From positions 113,028,182 to 113,092,181 of the forward strand of contig CM057466.1 of NCBI GenBank assembly GCA_030035585.1: 64,000 bases of DNA, written 5' to 3'. Below are positions 21,905 through 33,821 of the stretch, in pieces. This DNA is from Dugong dugon (lineage: Eukaryota > Chordata > Mammalia > Sirenia > Dugongidae). A program made the position numbers and the translations under genes. Below the pieces are notes generated by a model, which was given only the letters and a program-made list of their open reading frames with translations, did no database searches and was not told the DNA's origin. Positions within the stretch are counted from its first letter, which is position 1; each line of letters opens with the position of its first letter.

Positions 21905-22375
21905 CACACTATTTGTGGTGGATGATTGCAAAAGTAGCCCCGGTTTTCCCAGCTTCATGGATCCCCCTTATTTGCAATGTGACTTTACAGTTCCTCCACT
22001 GACAGAGAGGCAGAGTCTGTTTCCCACGCTCTGAATCCGGGCACCCTGTGAACTGCTTTGGCCGATGGAACGCCATGAAGTAACAACATACCAGTTAGGA
22101 GCCCTGCTCATCTCCATCTCCAGCTTGCTTCTCTGCCTTCATCACGAACAAAAGTTCAGCCTGGCCTGCTAGAGAATGAGCTCCCAAAGACAGAGCTATC
22201 CTGACCCGTCATCCCAGCTGAGGCCCAAGCATGTGAGAGCCTGGCCAGGATCAGCAGACCCCCCTTACTGACCATCGCTGAGGGCAGATGAGGAGCGACC
22301 CTTGCACCTCCAGGCCAGCCTAGATCAGCAGAACCACCCAGCCACCCTGCAGTGTCATGAGCAAACACCACTGAT
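21905..22375 (+). mobile_element. Probable ancient LTR-type repeat (MLT1-like)
   Basis: GCAATGTGACTTTACAGTTC, AGGCAGAGTCTGTTTCCCAC, TGTGAACTGCTTTGGCCGAT, CTGGCCTGCTAGAGAATGAG and ATCAGCAGAACCACCCAGCC match a widespread mammalian repeat pattern I recall as MLT1-related. The exact subfamily and the end are uncertain. Confidence 0.45.
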
Positions 22376-22401
22376 GATTACTGTGTGCCGCTGAGGTTTT
22401 T

Positions 22402-22625
22402 TAGGTATTTTCCAGCACCAGTACCACTTGTCGTCACGGGACCCCGACTCATGGCAACCCCATTGAGTGTCAGAGTAGAACTGTGCTCCACAGGGTTTTC
22501 AATGACTACATTTTCAGTAGATTGCCAGGCCTTTTTCACCAGGCACCTCTGGGTGGACACAAACCTCCAACCTTTCAGTCAGTAGCTGAGCACATTAACT
22601 GTTTGCAAACCCAAGGACCCCGCTT
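22402..22625 (-). mobile_element. AfroSINE, type C, inverted
   Basis: Plus strand: GACTCATGGCAACCCCATTG, GAACTGTGCTCCACAGGGTT, AGATTGCCAGGCCTTTTTCA, then CAAACCCAAGGACCCC at the head end. The tRNA-like head is present but degraded (CACATTAACTGTTTGCAAAC). Confidence 0.85.
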
Positions 22626-22702
22626 GTTTTCTAGGCACTGAGATACAGCCATGATCAAGACAGTCTCTGCTTTCATGGTGTTTATATTCTGGTGATGGTG
22701 AT
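22626..22702 (+). mobile_element. L2-like fragment
   Basis: GGCACTGAGATACAGCCATG and TCAAGACAGTCTCTGCTTTC resemble the L2 'ggatacagcagtgaacaagacag' region. Short and diverged, so weakly supported. Confidence 0.4.
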
Positions 22703-22912
22703 GTTGGGTTGTTGTTAACTGCCCTCAAGTCAGCCTCTGACTCATGGCAACCCCTTGTGTTACAGAGTAGAATTGATCCATAGGGTTTTCTTGGCTGTAA
22801 TCTTAACAGAAGCAGATCGCCAGGACTTTCCTCCTATAGAGCCACTGGGTGGTTTGAACCGCTGACCGTTCAGTTAGCCACCAGTTGCAAACTGCTTGCA
22901 CTCCCAGGATGA
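22703..22912 (-). mobile_element. AfroSINE, type B, inverted
   Basis: Plus strand: GGGTTGTTGTTAACTGCCCT, CTGACTCATGGCAACCCCTT, GGTTTTCTTGGCTGTAATCT, AGCAGATCGCCAGGACTTTC. The GTTGTTG start is the complement of the CAACAA tail. Head end eroded. Confidence 0.85.
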
Positions 22913-24862
22913 CACGCAGTGCTGAGTACTCTGAATAAAAACAGAGAAGACAATTGAAGAGAGAACAACGAGGGGTGGTTCCCTTTCAGAGAAGGCCAGC
23001 AGGGAGGCCTCGCCAAGAAAGGGTGATGAGGATGTGAAGAACCAGCCAAGGAAAAGTCCAAGGAGAGAGACTCAGAGAAGCACGAGCGTTCTGCCAGGGG
23101 TGATATTTCATTCACCACAGTATGCAGTCTGCTTGCTGGAACATAGGTGGCGTGGGTATTTGCAGACCAGAATATGGCAAACCACAGGGTTTATACTGAA
23201 TTTCTACAATATTTCCAAAAGGTGACTGAAAATATTAGATAAAAGTATTTTTTCCTAATCAGAAATCTTCCTAGCATTAGTTAAATTAATGTATTTATAG
23301 ATGGACTGTCTCCCTTTTACCTAAAAAAATATGTAAATTTGAACATCTAGGAAGACCTCTTAAGTCTAACACACCTACGTTTGAGTCCTCAAGAACTGTA
23401 TTCCCATCTTTCCCTTATTTCTGTTCTTTAAAGGTGAAGAAAGTCCTCAGTCCTCTGGAGTTGCCAGGACAGACGATGTGACTGAGGTCTGTTCAAGCTC
23501 AGAGGGCCGCGCTCCACCTCCCTGGACCTCAGGGACATGGTCTCCGCTGCTGGCTCCCACCTTTCAGCTGCCACCCTGCCTCCCTAGACCTCAGTGGTGT
23601 GTCCTCGGCTGCCAGCCCCCACCCTCAGCTGCACCCTGCCCAGCCTCAGCCTAGTTCTGAGAGGCATGATCCAGCATACTAGAGACTCAAGTCACCACAG
23701 CCTGGTGACCCCAGCTCCTTGGCCAGAGCTGGAGGGAGGGGAGGACAGGGGCAGTGGGCAGTCATTTCACAAGAGGTGAGCGGGACAACCTAGTCAGTGT
23801 CTTAGGAACTTAGGATGGGAATGGTGAGAAACAGCCCATGAGGTGAGCTGCAGGGCCCCATGACTAGGGCAAGGGAGACTTCTCAGCCCCATGCAGACCG
23901 GCAGGTAAGCCGAGGCGAGCACCCTGGCTCAGGTGTGCAGTGAGCCACAGGTGAGTCCCACTTAAAGAGACCGCACCCTGGAAAGAGTGTGCAGTGAGCT
24001 GCAGGTGATGTTCAGGGCGCCGCCCTGGTGACCGAGGCTTCCCCAGTCCCACAGGGCTCCATGGCATTTCCCGGCCTGAGTTACTTGAGCCCTCCTTTTA
24101 GTCTTAAAACAAAATGCCATTTTTATTGTGCCAGCTTGAATGGGCCTTTGTTCCTTAAAAAAGAAGTTGTGGCAAGACCGTGGCGACACAACAGGTGTGT
24201 CAACATTATGACCTGACAGTGGGTGTCTCAGGACTCCCCCTGGGGCCGGCTCTTCTCCCCACTGATTTTACACCTGGCAGTAAACACTGTCTTCCTACCC
24301 TCAACACAGTTCATCAGCTCCCACCTCCTCCATGAAGGGCTGCGAGCCCATGTGATGGAAGACGCCCCCTCTGCCTGCAGCCCCTGTGGGACCAGGGTCA
24401 CCTCCACCACTGTCATCAGTCCTTCGTCCCTGGTGCCGCGTGCGGGTGAGTGCCCTCCTCCTCTGTGTCAGTGGGCACCCGACAGGTCCTGTCCCTAAAG
24501 GCAGGGTCCACAGCTCTTGTATTGCCGGGGCGCTGACCCAGCACAGGGTGCAGGGGGCTGTCCTCCCTCTATCCCTACCCCACCCTGCCTCCCTGTCTGC
24601 TCCCTCCCTTCCCTCCTCCCCCTCTCAGGTGGACACTCACTGTTCTGTTTATGTAAAGAAGGACACTTCCCACGGATGTTAGCCCCCAAGTCCAAGAGCT
24701 TCTCTCCTCTGCAATGGCCCTCTGAGGTCCCTTGGCCCCGTGTACCAGCTTCCAAGGCCTTCGTCATCTGTCTCAGCTCCTCATCGACCTCAGTCTCAGC
24801 CCACCACTGAGGCCTCCAGCCCTGTATCAGCGTTCTCCAGAGAAACAGAACCAACACTGACC
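22913..24862. other. GC-rich intergenic DNA with small diverged tandem duplications
   Basis: Two copies of a ~62-bp CCTCCCT(G/A)GACCTCAG...CTGC unit sit at 23517-23578 and 23579-23639. A second pair sharing GTGCAGTGAGC(C/T) recurs 54 bp apart at 23935 and 23989. Open frames of 60-124 codons at 23594-24869 on both strands reflect the high GC content; I see no splice-supported gene. Confidence 0.5.
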
Positions 24863-25028
24863 AAACCAACCAGCTGCTGTTGAGTCAGCTCCAAATTATG
24901 GCAACTCCATGTATGTCAGAGTAGAATGGTGCTCCATAGTTTTCAGTGGCTGAATTTTCCTAATTAGATTGCCAGGCCTTTCTTCCAAGGTTCCTCTGGG
25001 TGGACTCAGACCTCCATCCTTTGCCTGG
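24863..25028 (-). mobile_element. AfroSINE, type C, inverted, 5'-truncated
   Basis: Plus strand: CAACCAGCTGCTGTTGAGTC, AATGGTGCTCCATAGTTTTC, AGATTGCCAGGCCTTTCTTC, GACCTCCATCCTTTGCC. It stops before the tRNA-like A-box region. Confidence 0.8.
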
Positions 25029-25140
25029 GACTGATCATATTGTATTGATCACGTCCGCATTTTGACATATAGCCCACCATCTAGCATGCAGTAGTTGCTC
25101 AATATATGTGTACTGGGGGAAAAATGAATGAGGTGAGAGA
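25029..25140 (+). mobile_element. L2 3'-end scrap
   Basis: CATCTAGCATGCAGTAGTTG followed by CTCAATATATGTGTACTGGG and AATGAATGAG follows the L2 terminal pattern. Confidence 0.45.
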
Positions 25141-25404
25141 ATGTGAAGCTGGTGTTACTTTATATTCATGTATGGCCACCACCTACCATCTAGTGGTGGA
25201 GGAGGGCAACTTCAGGGTGATAAGCTTTGGAGAAGAGTTTCAATCCCTCTGCTGTCAGCCTCATGGAGTGTAAGTTCTGAGAATCCCACCATGTACCAAA
25301 CCGTGAACATTGCTGGGGCTGGTGAAGCATGAATACCAAGGCCAATAGACCCCAAAGCAATAGGAGCATTTAAGCTGCAGGCAGTACAATGTGCCAGGTG
25401 TGAT

Positions 25405-25613
25405 CATTGTTGTTGCACGCTGTGGAGTTGATCCCAACTCACAGTGACCCCATGTGACAAAGTAGAACTGCCCCATAAGGTTTCCTAGGCTGTAATCTTT
25501 ATGGGGGTAGACTGCCAGGTCTTTTTTCCTGAGGAGCTGCTGGCTACATTTGAACCACCAGTCTTTTAAGTACCAGCCAAGTGCTTAACCACTGGGCCAC
25601 CAGGGCTTCTAAG
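25405..25613 (-). mobile_element. AfroSINE, type B, inverted
   Basis: Near complete. The plus strand begins TTGTTGTTGCACGCTGTGGA and runs through ACTCACAGTGACCCCATGTG, GTTTCCTAGGCTGTAATCTT and ends AACCACTGGGCCACCAGGGC. Its first 60 bases align with the terminal RTE sequence at 63738. Confidence 0.9.
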
Positions 25614-26784
25614 GATGATCACTGCATGGGGAAATCCCAAGGCAGATGGACTTTGTTTTGACTTTGTCAGGGGTCAGACACATACACTATAACCGAAGGA
25701 TACAGGAATGTTGCCGTTCATATTTCATTAACAAACCCGGAGATGGCCTGGGGGGAGTTACAATGAATTGAAAAGTGAATTTAAAGGTGAAGAAGAGTGA
25801 AGAGGGAGTGCAAGAGAAATGACAATGATGCTCAAAATGTCACACCTGAAGGCGGCGCGATAAACAGACAATAACTGTGAAGAGTCTGCGAGGCGTGGGA
25901 ACACTGTGTGGCCCCTCTGGACGTGAGATTCCATCTGGACAGAAGAGAACTGCGGACCGCAGGGTGTCGGAGTGGTTCTCCAGCCTTCCCTCCCATAACT
26001 CCCTGAAGGCAAATCCCTGACAACCCCTTCTTGTGTATTCAGAGTGGGGAAGTGCTGGTAGACACTGCCTTGAATCATTTTGTTTTGATGGGGGCTCATC
26101 TCAAATTGAAGGGTGTGTTTCCTTCGATGTCATGTGGTAACGCTGGATTAAATGTTCCATGGTTAATTGATACATTGGTCTGCTCCAAGGTTATGTAGAA
26201 ACTGTCAGAGCCTTCTAGAAAGCTAAGAAGACACCAGGTTCCAAGGGAAGGACCATTTAGTGGGGGCCTGACGTTGCATACAGGCAGGGGAGAGGTTTGG
26301 GCTGGGGCCTTCCTGGCACACCCCGAGTCCTGTGCGGCCATGAGTGGGCACTGACCGAAGACTAGCCCAGTACTGCACACAGACAGAGAGGGCCTTGGGT
26401 GAGGGTCCTTGGCTAAGGGATCTCTTCATCTACCTTAATAAATCCCAGGCATCTACTTGACTTCAGGCTACAAGATGGTGGCAGGACAGGGGCCAGTTTT
26501 GGGGGATGAGCGGGAAGCATGGGGTCTGAATGGCCTGCTTACCTGCCTATACTCTCAACTCTCTTACCATAAATGCGCCATGTAATTGTTCACGATGTCT
26601 GCAGCATGGGAGACTGCAGAGTGGGCTGTGGTGTGAGGGGTCCTGGGTGATCACAAAGGTGGAGGTGAAACTTCAAAGGTGGTAGAAAATGGCTGGTGAG
26701 CACAACCTGCCTTCCCAACCTCGAGCAAGGAGCTGGTGTCCTGTTCTGACTCTCCCTGCCTGCAGCCTCTCCTCCTGCCTGCAA
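25614..26784. other. Intergenic DNA, no gene seen
   Basis: Unnamed sequence; several 60-113 codon minus-strand frames overlap each other and carry no recognisable motif. Confidence 0.45.
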
Positions 26785-27345
26785 GACAGCAACCAGCACC
26801 ACCCACACCACCACACACAATACCCACACCACCACCCATGATACTATCAGCCACACCACCTATGACACCCACACCATCACCCACAATACCCACACCACCC
26901 ATGATATCATCACCCACACCAGCCATGACACACTATCACCCACAGCACCTACAACACCCACACCACCCATGATACATCATCACCCACACCATCTACAACA
27001 CCCACACCACCCATGATACCATCACCATCACCCATAACACCAACCAACACCCACAATGCCACCTGCACCAACACTCACACCACCACTCACAATATCACCC
27101 ACACCATCCACATAGCACCACCCTCGGCAGCCACATGACCACTCACACCATCACTCACGATACCCACAATGCCACCCATAACACCACCCATACCACCCAT
27201 CCGACACCATGAACATTACCCACAATATCCACAGCACCACCCACAACACCCATACCACCACACATAATACCCACACCACACCACACCACACCACCACTGC
27301 CCACAATACCACCCTTACCACCACCCACAACACTACACACACCAC
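26785..27345 (+). repeat. CACCCA/CCACAC-rich minisatellite
   Basis: About 560 bp of irregular units such as CACCCACACCAC, ACCCATGATACCATC and CCCACAATACC; the plus strand is nearly free of G. Runs of Thr/Pro/His codons (plus) and Val/Gly/Trp codons (minus) are by-products. Confidence 0.93.
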
Positions 27346-27507
27346 ATATGTCAAAGTAGAGCTGTGCTCCACAGGGTTTCCAATGGCTGAATTTTCAGAA
27401 ATAGATTGCCAGGTCTTTCTTCTGAGGCACCTCTGGGTGGTTTCAAACCTCTAACCTTTCGGGTAGCAGCTGAGCTTGTTTACCATTGCACCACCCAGGG
27501 ATGCCCT
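27346..27507 (-). mobile_element. AfroSINE, type C, missing its 3' end
   Basis: Plus strand GTCAAAGTAGAGCTGTGCTC, CAATGGCTGAATTTTCAGAA, CACCTCTGGGTGGTTTCAAA, CATTGCACCACCCAGGGATG. The tail end (which should precede CATATGTC) has been replaced by the CACCCA array, so the array may have seeded in or expanded over the SINE end. Confidence 0.85.
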
Positions 27508-29112
27508 CCTGGAACACAGGTAATCCTTTTTAATATTAGCTTTTCTCTTCGGTTCTGGGTTTCTGTCTCTCTAGGTTTAAAAGGGTCACACCTCAGTGAA
27601 CAACACTGTTTATCTCCCTTCTTACATCTTGTGACATTTCCCTCCACCTCTGTGTTGTCCACCCCTGGTTTCCTCCAGTTCCTTGAACTGTAATGACAAC
27701 ACAGACACCTGTCACTTCAGACACAGATTCACGTTTCCTATGGTATGACTTGTGTGGGTGCACCCCAGCAGCTTGCCCACTGATGCACGTCTTACTGACC
27801 TCTTTGCCGCTTGAAGCCTCATTTCGAGTTAATGTCATCGAGGAATAATTTTCAATCCTTCTCTGTCAGAGATGACAATTCAAAATATGCTGAAAATGTA
27901 ACAAGAGTCATTTCTCAAAATACATTTCCTCGGGCATTTTCTCACTGAAGTTCTGGTGCTGCTTCTCTCTCCAACATCGAGACTTTCTTTCTTGTAGATT
28001 ATCCAAATTAATTATGGTTTAATATCAGATGCAAATCTGTGTTAATTCCTGTTTCTAGGCAATTTCCCCATTTTAGAGTGTCTTTCTGAAGTCCCAGGTG
28101 GGCGCCACCTTTTCCTGGTGACACATGCACTTAGCTGACTTTATGTGACCCCTGACCTCTCCCCGTAAGTGGGTTTGCTCCCTTCATCTACAACCCTACA
28201 GCCTGTATCCCTCAGAAAGAGAACTGCTTTGATCTCTGCACCCTCCTTCCCAGCAAGGGCCCCAAAAGCACATTCTGTTCTCTCCATCTTCAACCCACAC
28301 GACTGACCACAGGACATAGCACACCACCGGCACTCTGGACTTGTCAGATGAATTTATATGGTCAACAACTTTCCGTACAATTTCTATGAAGAGTCCTGGA
28401 AGCTTTTGGTCAGATGAGACCTGCATGTTAACTTACCTCTCTGTGCAAGGTTCTAACACTGCATCCTTCAAAGGTGAACATAAAGCGCTGCTGGACCTCC
28501 TTTTGGGATAGGGCAGCTCATCCTATCCCTGAACGGCCTGATCCATAGATCACTCTTTATGTGGAGCCAAGGCCGGCCCTGTAACTTCCTCCCACTAGCC
28601 ACAATTCTGCGATGTGCAATGACCCAGAAGCATCTACTTGCAGTTTCTCAAGGTAGACTTCCAAATGGTCCACAAACACCGACCTGTTTCTTGTGAATCT
28701 TCTTCTCTAAACAGCACCCCTTCTCTCGATTCCACTTTCCCTGTCCTGAACTATCTAGTTCGTCAATGTCACCCTTTAAACGTAGCTCTCAGGACTGCAG
28801 AGAATACTGCCTAGGGGAGCCAGGGGAGAGTGGAATTAGCATTTCTTGCGACCTGAATAGTGTTCTTCTGTTGATAAATGCAGATACAGAAAAAACTAGA
28901 TACCCTTGGTCCTTTAGAAATTGAAACTGTAGGCAACCCAGTTAAGAGTTTAAAGCCATGCTCCACTTTTGGCAGATCTAATATTCCACGAAGAGTGTTC
29001 TTGTAATGGGTGTCCCATTAGCTCAGTTGAAAAAAAAATAGCATTCTCCCTGCTGCTTTCTTTTCCTCTTTCCACACGTTGTATGCTCTCTGAAGCCTCA
29101 GAATTCTTACCT
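27508..29112. other. Intergenic DNA, no gene seen
   Basis: Unique-looking, moderate GC. I recognised no repeat or gene. A short A-run lies at 29030. Confidence 0.45.
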
Positions 29113-29353
29113 GAGGTTCACCCTTCAGCCAAAGATTAGACAGCTCCATAAAACGAAACGAGATCAAAGAGGCACACTAGCCCAGGGGCAAGGACTAGAA
29201 GGCAGGAGGGCACAGGAAAGCTGGTAATAGGGAACCCAAGGTCAAGAAGGGAGAGGGTTGACATGCGTGGGGTTGGTAAGCAATGCCACAAAACAATGTG
29301 TACTAATTGTTTAACAAGTAGTTTGTTCTGTAAACCATCTAAATAAAAAAAAA
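29113..29353 (+). mobile_element. L1 3' end, short 5'-truncated copy
   Basis: GGTTCACCCTTCAGCCAAAG, AGGGAACCCAAGGTCAAGAA and TTGTTTAACAAGTAGTTTGT are the complement of the L1 at 3840-4100. It ends AAATAAAAAAAA at 29340-29352, the poly(A) tail. It lies about 1.6 kb beyond the likely end of the zinc-finger gene, in the opposite orientation to it. Confidence 0.75.
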
Positions 29354-30964
29354 TTCAATATTGCCATTTGGGCATCTTATTAGATGAACTTCCTTCCCGC
29401 GAGCCATCCTAAAATCCTTATGCTTATATAAAGAAAGAGCACTAAAACTTTGGTGTATGTTCAGCCAACAAAAACAAATCACCGGGTGGGGGGGAAGGAC
29501 AAAGGCAATATGTTCTCTGCAGATCAAGACATGCTGTCCATTGATTTAAGCCACCTTCTGAAGAGGGGGAAAAATATCTTACAATTTTCAAGAACTCCAA
29601 GAGGTTTTTATTTATTTCAAATTCCAATAGAATATGTTTTATCTAAATATTTTTATCACACAATTGAAACATTGACTTTTTCAGAAAGAGTTAAATACAT
29701 CAATCTAGTTACAAATTCTAATATAAAGAGTACAAAATATAATGTTATAAACTGTTTATCTTTTAAAAAAGAAATACAAATTCTATGGTCTTTTGTACTT
29801 TACTGCCTCAAAGTAGAACCAGCAAGATGGATGAAGAATGAACATTTGTTGGGTGGGCAGGTTGCTCAGTTACCTCCACGGCCTATTAGAGAGCGGTTAC
29901 CAGCGGCTAAACCTCAGCAAACAAGGAACTAACGATCTGTGGAACACTTTTTACCTAAAGTCCGGGACTGTTGATTTCTTTATTCTCTTTTTGCAGTAAA
30001 TAAAATGTTCTGCAATTAGAACTCACCAAGTTTAAAAGCAGTAAAAACAATGTATGTTACTGCAGGCATTCTGAAAGTGGGTAAAGTTATACAAATGCAG
30101 TCCTTTTATGAACGGTATTCAAACCTCTCGAACTCGTGTGTGTGTCGTTTTAAAGAAGGAAGGTTCGAACTGACTGGCCATGAAGATCCAGGAAGTCACC
30201 GTCTCCTAAGCTGAGAACTGCGCTCACTTCCCTGACCCAGGAAGGCAGCCTATGTGCCATCTAAACTCTGGCTCTCGGTGTAAGGAACGTGGAGCTACTT
30301 GCTGCAACCATGCTGCCTCCAAAGGTACATGATGAGTAAGTCTGTGTGCGTGCGTGCCTTTACCCAGAAGTTGATACCATGCTATCAGCAATCCGGGACA
30401 CCCTGGCCAAGCTAAAGACGTATTTTGACATACTGGGCAGTATCACAAAACCAAAGTCCCTTCATCATGCAAAGTGACTGCACAGCATTCCCGAGGGCAA
30501 CCTCCCGGAGCACCTTGTTTTCAGGAAACCAGTGTCTTTCTGGGTTTAAAGAAAAAAAAATAAATATCAGGGTAACCTCTTAAAACAGTCTATACTTCTC
30601 AAGACAAAAAAAGAAAAAAGGTAAACTCCACTTGGCTTGATTATTTGCATTGTGTTGTCCAGGGTGGAATTTATCTGCCTAAGATTGAAGAAAGACCTTC
30701 CAGAATCAGGCAGAAAGGTGACAGTACTGTTGACTATTTCCCAGAGAAGATATTTAACACCTGATTTTTTTTTTCCAGAGAATTTAAATGTTCATTCTTC
30801 AGATTAAGGAGTATGAGTGAATATCCTGAATGGTTTTTCAAAGATCACTGTCTTGGGGTTATTTAAATTCAAGATGAGGAAGAGGTGTGAGGGGGAGGAG
30901 GAAAGGCAGCAGAGCTAGAAGAACGAGGGGTGGGGGTCAGGGGAGAGACACAGAAAAGCTGCAG
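29354..30964. other. Unique DNA beyond the likely gene end; possible extended 3'UTR
   Basis: Repeat-poor compared with the rest of the window. On the minus strand additional AATAAA words occur (plus TTTATT at 29979-29984 and near 29607), so longer transcripts of the neighbouring gene cannot be excluded. A 160-codon plus-strand frame at 29450-29932 is AT-rich and unrecognised. Confidence 0.45.
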
Positions 30965-30981
30965 TGTAGACAACCAAACCC

Positions 30982-30987
30982 TTTATT
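30982..30987 (-). terminator. Candidate poly(A) signal AATAAA
   Basis: Plus TTTATT reads AATAAA on the coding strand. About 20-45 nt further on the coding strand lies TTTTCTGTGTCTCTCC, a suitable downstream U/GU-rich element. Cleavage would fall at roughly 30960-30970, giving a 3'UTR of about 2.85 kb. Confidence 0.55.
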
Positions 30988-31937
30988 GTCTAGGTTACAT
31001 GAGACGGCAACACTGTAAAAATCTGTTAAGAAACAAGGAAACAGCAGGCTGGTAGAGGTAGTAGAAAGTCTGTAACAGTCAGAGGTGGTTCACAGGAGTG
31101 TATTGCATGGAAATTACCATTTAAAAAAAAAGAAAACATATTGGCTAAATAAATAAGAAAACACAGATCATATTAAATAACGATGGCCAAACTGACATGA
31201 GCGAATAAACAAACCAATACAATACTGATGATACACGGGGAAAGGAACCACATACTCGTGCCTGAAAGTGGCTTGTTTGGAGGCTGGCGTTCTTAGGGGG
31301 CCCTCTCCCGTTTGTGAGAGAGAGAGAACCTCACTTCTCCATACTGCACGGATGCAGTTATTCAAGCTGACCCCTCAGCCGGTGGTTGCTTGGCAGCCCA
31401 ACTGGTTAGATGCTCTGCCAAAGGGACCCCAGATGGCAGCAACACCCCGCTCTCCCGCCCAGAAAAAGTGGACTAGTCCCCACCAGGAGACCCTTCCAGC
31501 TCTAAGCATCAACTGGGCTTCTCCATGCCGCTTCTGAAACAGCAAAAATGTACACTAGACCTTTGTGTCACTTTGGGTACAGGATTTCTTTTAATAACTA
31601 AAACAGAGAGAAACAAACAGGACCGGATCGCTAGCTCCCGTGCATTCCTGAACTGTTACCGTTTACTTTCAGCCAAGGAAATAAAAGACAGAAAATGGCA
31701 GAAATTACCACTTTGGGAACACTACTGAAGATGATCACACATAAATCAACAAAGATATTTTGATTTCTTAGGTGAACAGAGGAATGTTGTCTCTGCAATG
31801 CTGCTCAAGAGAACTTTACAGAACAGTCCGTTACAGTCACGCTTACTGTATCAGCACAGACATTCCGAATTACACCAGCATGGCAGAACAGTCTGGAACA
31901 TACTAGTGTAAGAGTATCAGGAAAAAATAAGTGTAAC

Positions 31938-31958
31938 ATATATATATATATATATATA
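31938..31958 (+). repeat. (TA)n microsatellite in the 3'UTR
   Basis: About ten uninterrupted TA dinucleotides; likely length-polymorphic. Confidence 0.9.
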
Positions 31959-32120
31959 AAAAAGCTAGCCAGTTACATTGCATTGTTTGCAAGTGTTGCA
32001 AAGCTGAACCGTCAAGTAATTTAAACTCAGTAACAAGTAAAATCCAGAACCAAACATTAACTAATAACAATAACAACAATAATTCAACAAATCATTAGAA
32101 CAGGAAAACCACACTTCAGA

Positions 32121-32123
<3 letters not shown>

Positions 32124-32152
<29 letters not shown>
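32124..32152 (+). repeat. (TG)n microsatellite in the 3'UTR
   Basis: About fourteen uninterrupted TG units on the plus strand, (CA)n in the transcript sense. Confidence 0.92.
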
Positions 32153-32154
<2 letters not shown>

Positions 32155-33585
32155 AAACAAAGTCTTTGTATCAGAAGCCCGTTTCCTACAAAAGCTGCGC
32201 TAATCCATTACTGTATTAAGTAAACTGTTGCTCTCACCAGTATTAAAGGTTAGGATAATTTCTGTACATGTAAAATTATTGCTTTTCTTGAAAAATATAT
32301 TTAGCATGCTCGTTTTAATCAATTTCCTGCCTTTACAAAATTTCACAATTAAAAAAAAAAACCTAGTAAAGCTTTAGCAAAAAATTTCACAGAACATCTT
32401 CATTCAAGGCAGCAATAACTTTTGATAATGCATAAAATTATATGTGCAAAACTCTGAAACTCTCAAATATTACCATCACACATAGTGTCACGGTAATAGG
32501 AAAAGAAAATCTATCTGTGGAATATGGTTTTCATTGCGTACACTGCATGGTTTAAGATCCTTTGTCACAGGCCTTAACCCCCACCACACAAACCTGCATC
32601 TGAAAGAGTTACGAGGAAGAGGTATATAAAGCTGTCCCCCCACCCATGGGTCTGGTGACCGCCATACAAGAGACAGACACACCAAGAGACAGACACACCA
32701 TCATCCTGAGAGTATGTGCCTCTGTGAGAGAAGTTACCTCCTCTGGGATCACTAGACCCAAGCAGAAAAGATGCCCCTTGCTGAAGTGGTGCAGGGGGAA
32801 GAGGGAGTGGGGAGGAGGAAGGGGAGAGGGAGCAGAAGGTTCCAGAGCATAAGCACCCTAGCGACCCAGGGCCCCAAAGCTGCTCAAGAATTCTTCTGCA
32901 GTGACTAAAACTGATCCAAATGAGGAGGGGTCAGTGGCTAGGTGATTTGTTAAGACGTGCAGTCTTCCTTTGTGCGTGGTCTGCAGAATTGTAGCCCTGT
33001 TACAAAAAGGTCCTGAGAGTAAATAAAGAAGCCTGCTTTTCTTAGTGTTCAACTAGCTTTCTTTTCTGAAGCAGAATCTAAGCATTTCCACAGAGTGTTT
33101 CCTGCGCCAGACTCGCTTGGTACAAATGGTGGAAAGAAGAGAAGAAGCACACGGGAAATGCAAGTGGCCTGCAGTACTCGATGGAACTAACCTCTGGGAA
33201 TTAGGATCTCGTCTCAGCCCCCGCCGCTCACACCTGGCTTCCACAGCACCTGAACACCACCTCCTCCCTCCCCTCGCCTTTATTTACTCCCTTAAATACC
33301 CACTAAGACAAGGAGAGGCAGTAGTATTAATACTTTATCAAGCTCAAACCCACCACCATTGGTTCTGACGTTTATCTCCACAGTCCTCTGAGCATCAGGA
33401 GGGCCCTGTCACAGCTTAGCATCTTCACTCTCTCCAATACACACAAGTCTCATTTTTCCAGTGTCTCAAACTTGTCTTGAATCACATAGATAGATGCCTT
33501 GTGCTCCTATAGTGCCTGCCAGTACCACTGCGTAAGATAAGAAAATATGGGACTATGGTCGATTAGCATGTATCTGCATATAGAA

Positions 33586-33593
33586 TATATACA
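33586..33593 (-). promoter_or_regulatory. Candidate Pumilio response element
   Basis: Plus TATATACA reads TGTATATA on the transcript strand, fitting the TGTANATA consensus for PUM proteins, about 230 nt after the stop codon. An 8-mer occurs often by chance, so this is only a candidate. Confidence 0.3.
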
Positions 33594-33821
33594 TGGAACT
33601 CTAGAGGATAGCATCTTCATTTATTTTCAGGGGTTGGAGAAGGAGAAGCATGTCCCTTCTGTTTTCACGCCAGCACAGCAGCTCCAGGACTTGAGGTGTC
33701 TGGTAAGGGGTCTTCAGCTGGTCCTCCGTGGAGTCGTCAGGGTCACAGGTGGGAGGCTGTCGGAACCGTGGGTCCTGTCAGCAGCTGTTGGAGGGGCCTG
33801 GCGGGCGCTGGACACTCATCT

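Larger units (their letters stand above)
30965..33821 (-). other. ZNF516: Probable 3'UTR of ZNF516
   Basis: Follows the TAG stop directly and continues as repeat-poor sequence. It contains no SINE or LINE that I can see, in contrast to the flanking introns, which is what one expects of a transcribed 3'UTR under constraint. Features inside it (minus-strand sense): alternative AATAAA words complementary to TTTATT at 33620 and 33279, a Pumilio-type word at 33586, an alternating CA tract at 32124-32152, a TA tract at 31938-31958, and the chosen poly(A) signal at 30982. The end is inferred from the signal and the T/G-rich stretch after it; no transcript evidence is available here. Confidence 0.55.

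Noticed and set aside
23594..24869. Cluster of GC-rich frames on both strands, possible gene
   Set aside because: No splice-compatible chain, no recognised domain, and small tandem duplications explain the composition. I would reconsider it with transcript support.
26590..27454. Thr/Pro/His-rich and Val/Trp-rich frames
   Set aside because: Products of the CACCCA minisatellite, not genes.
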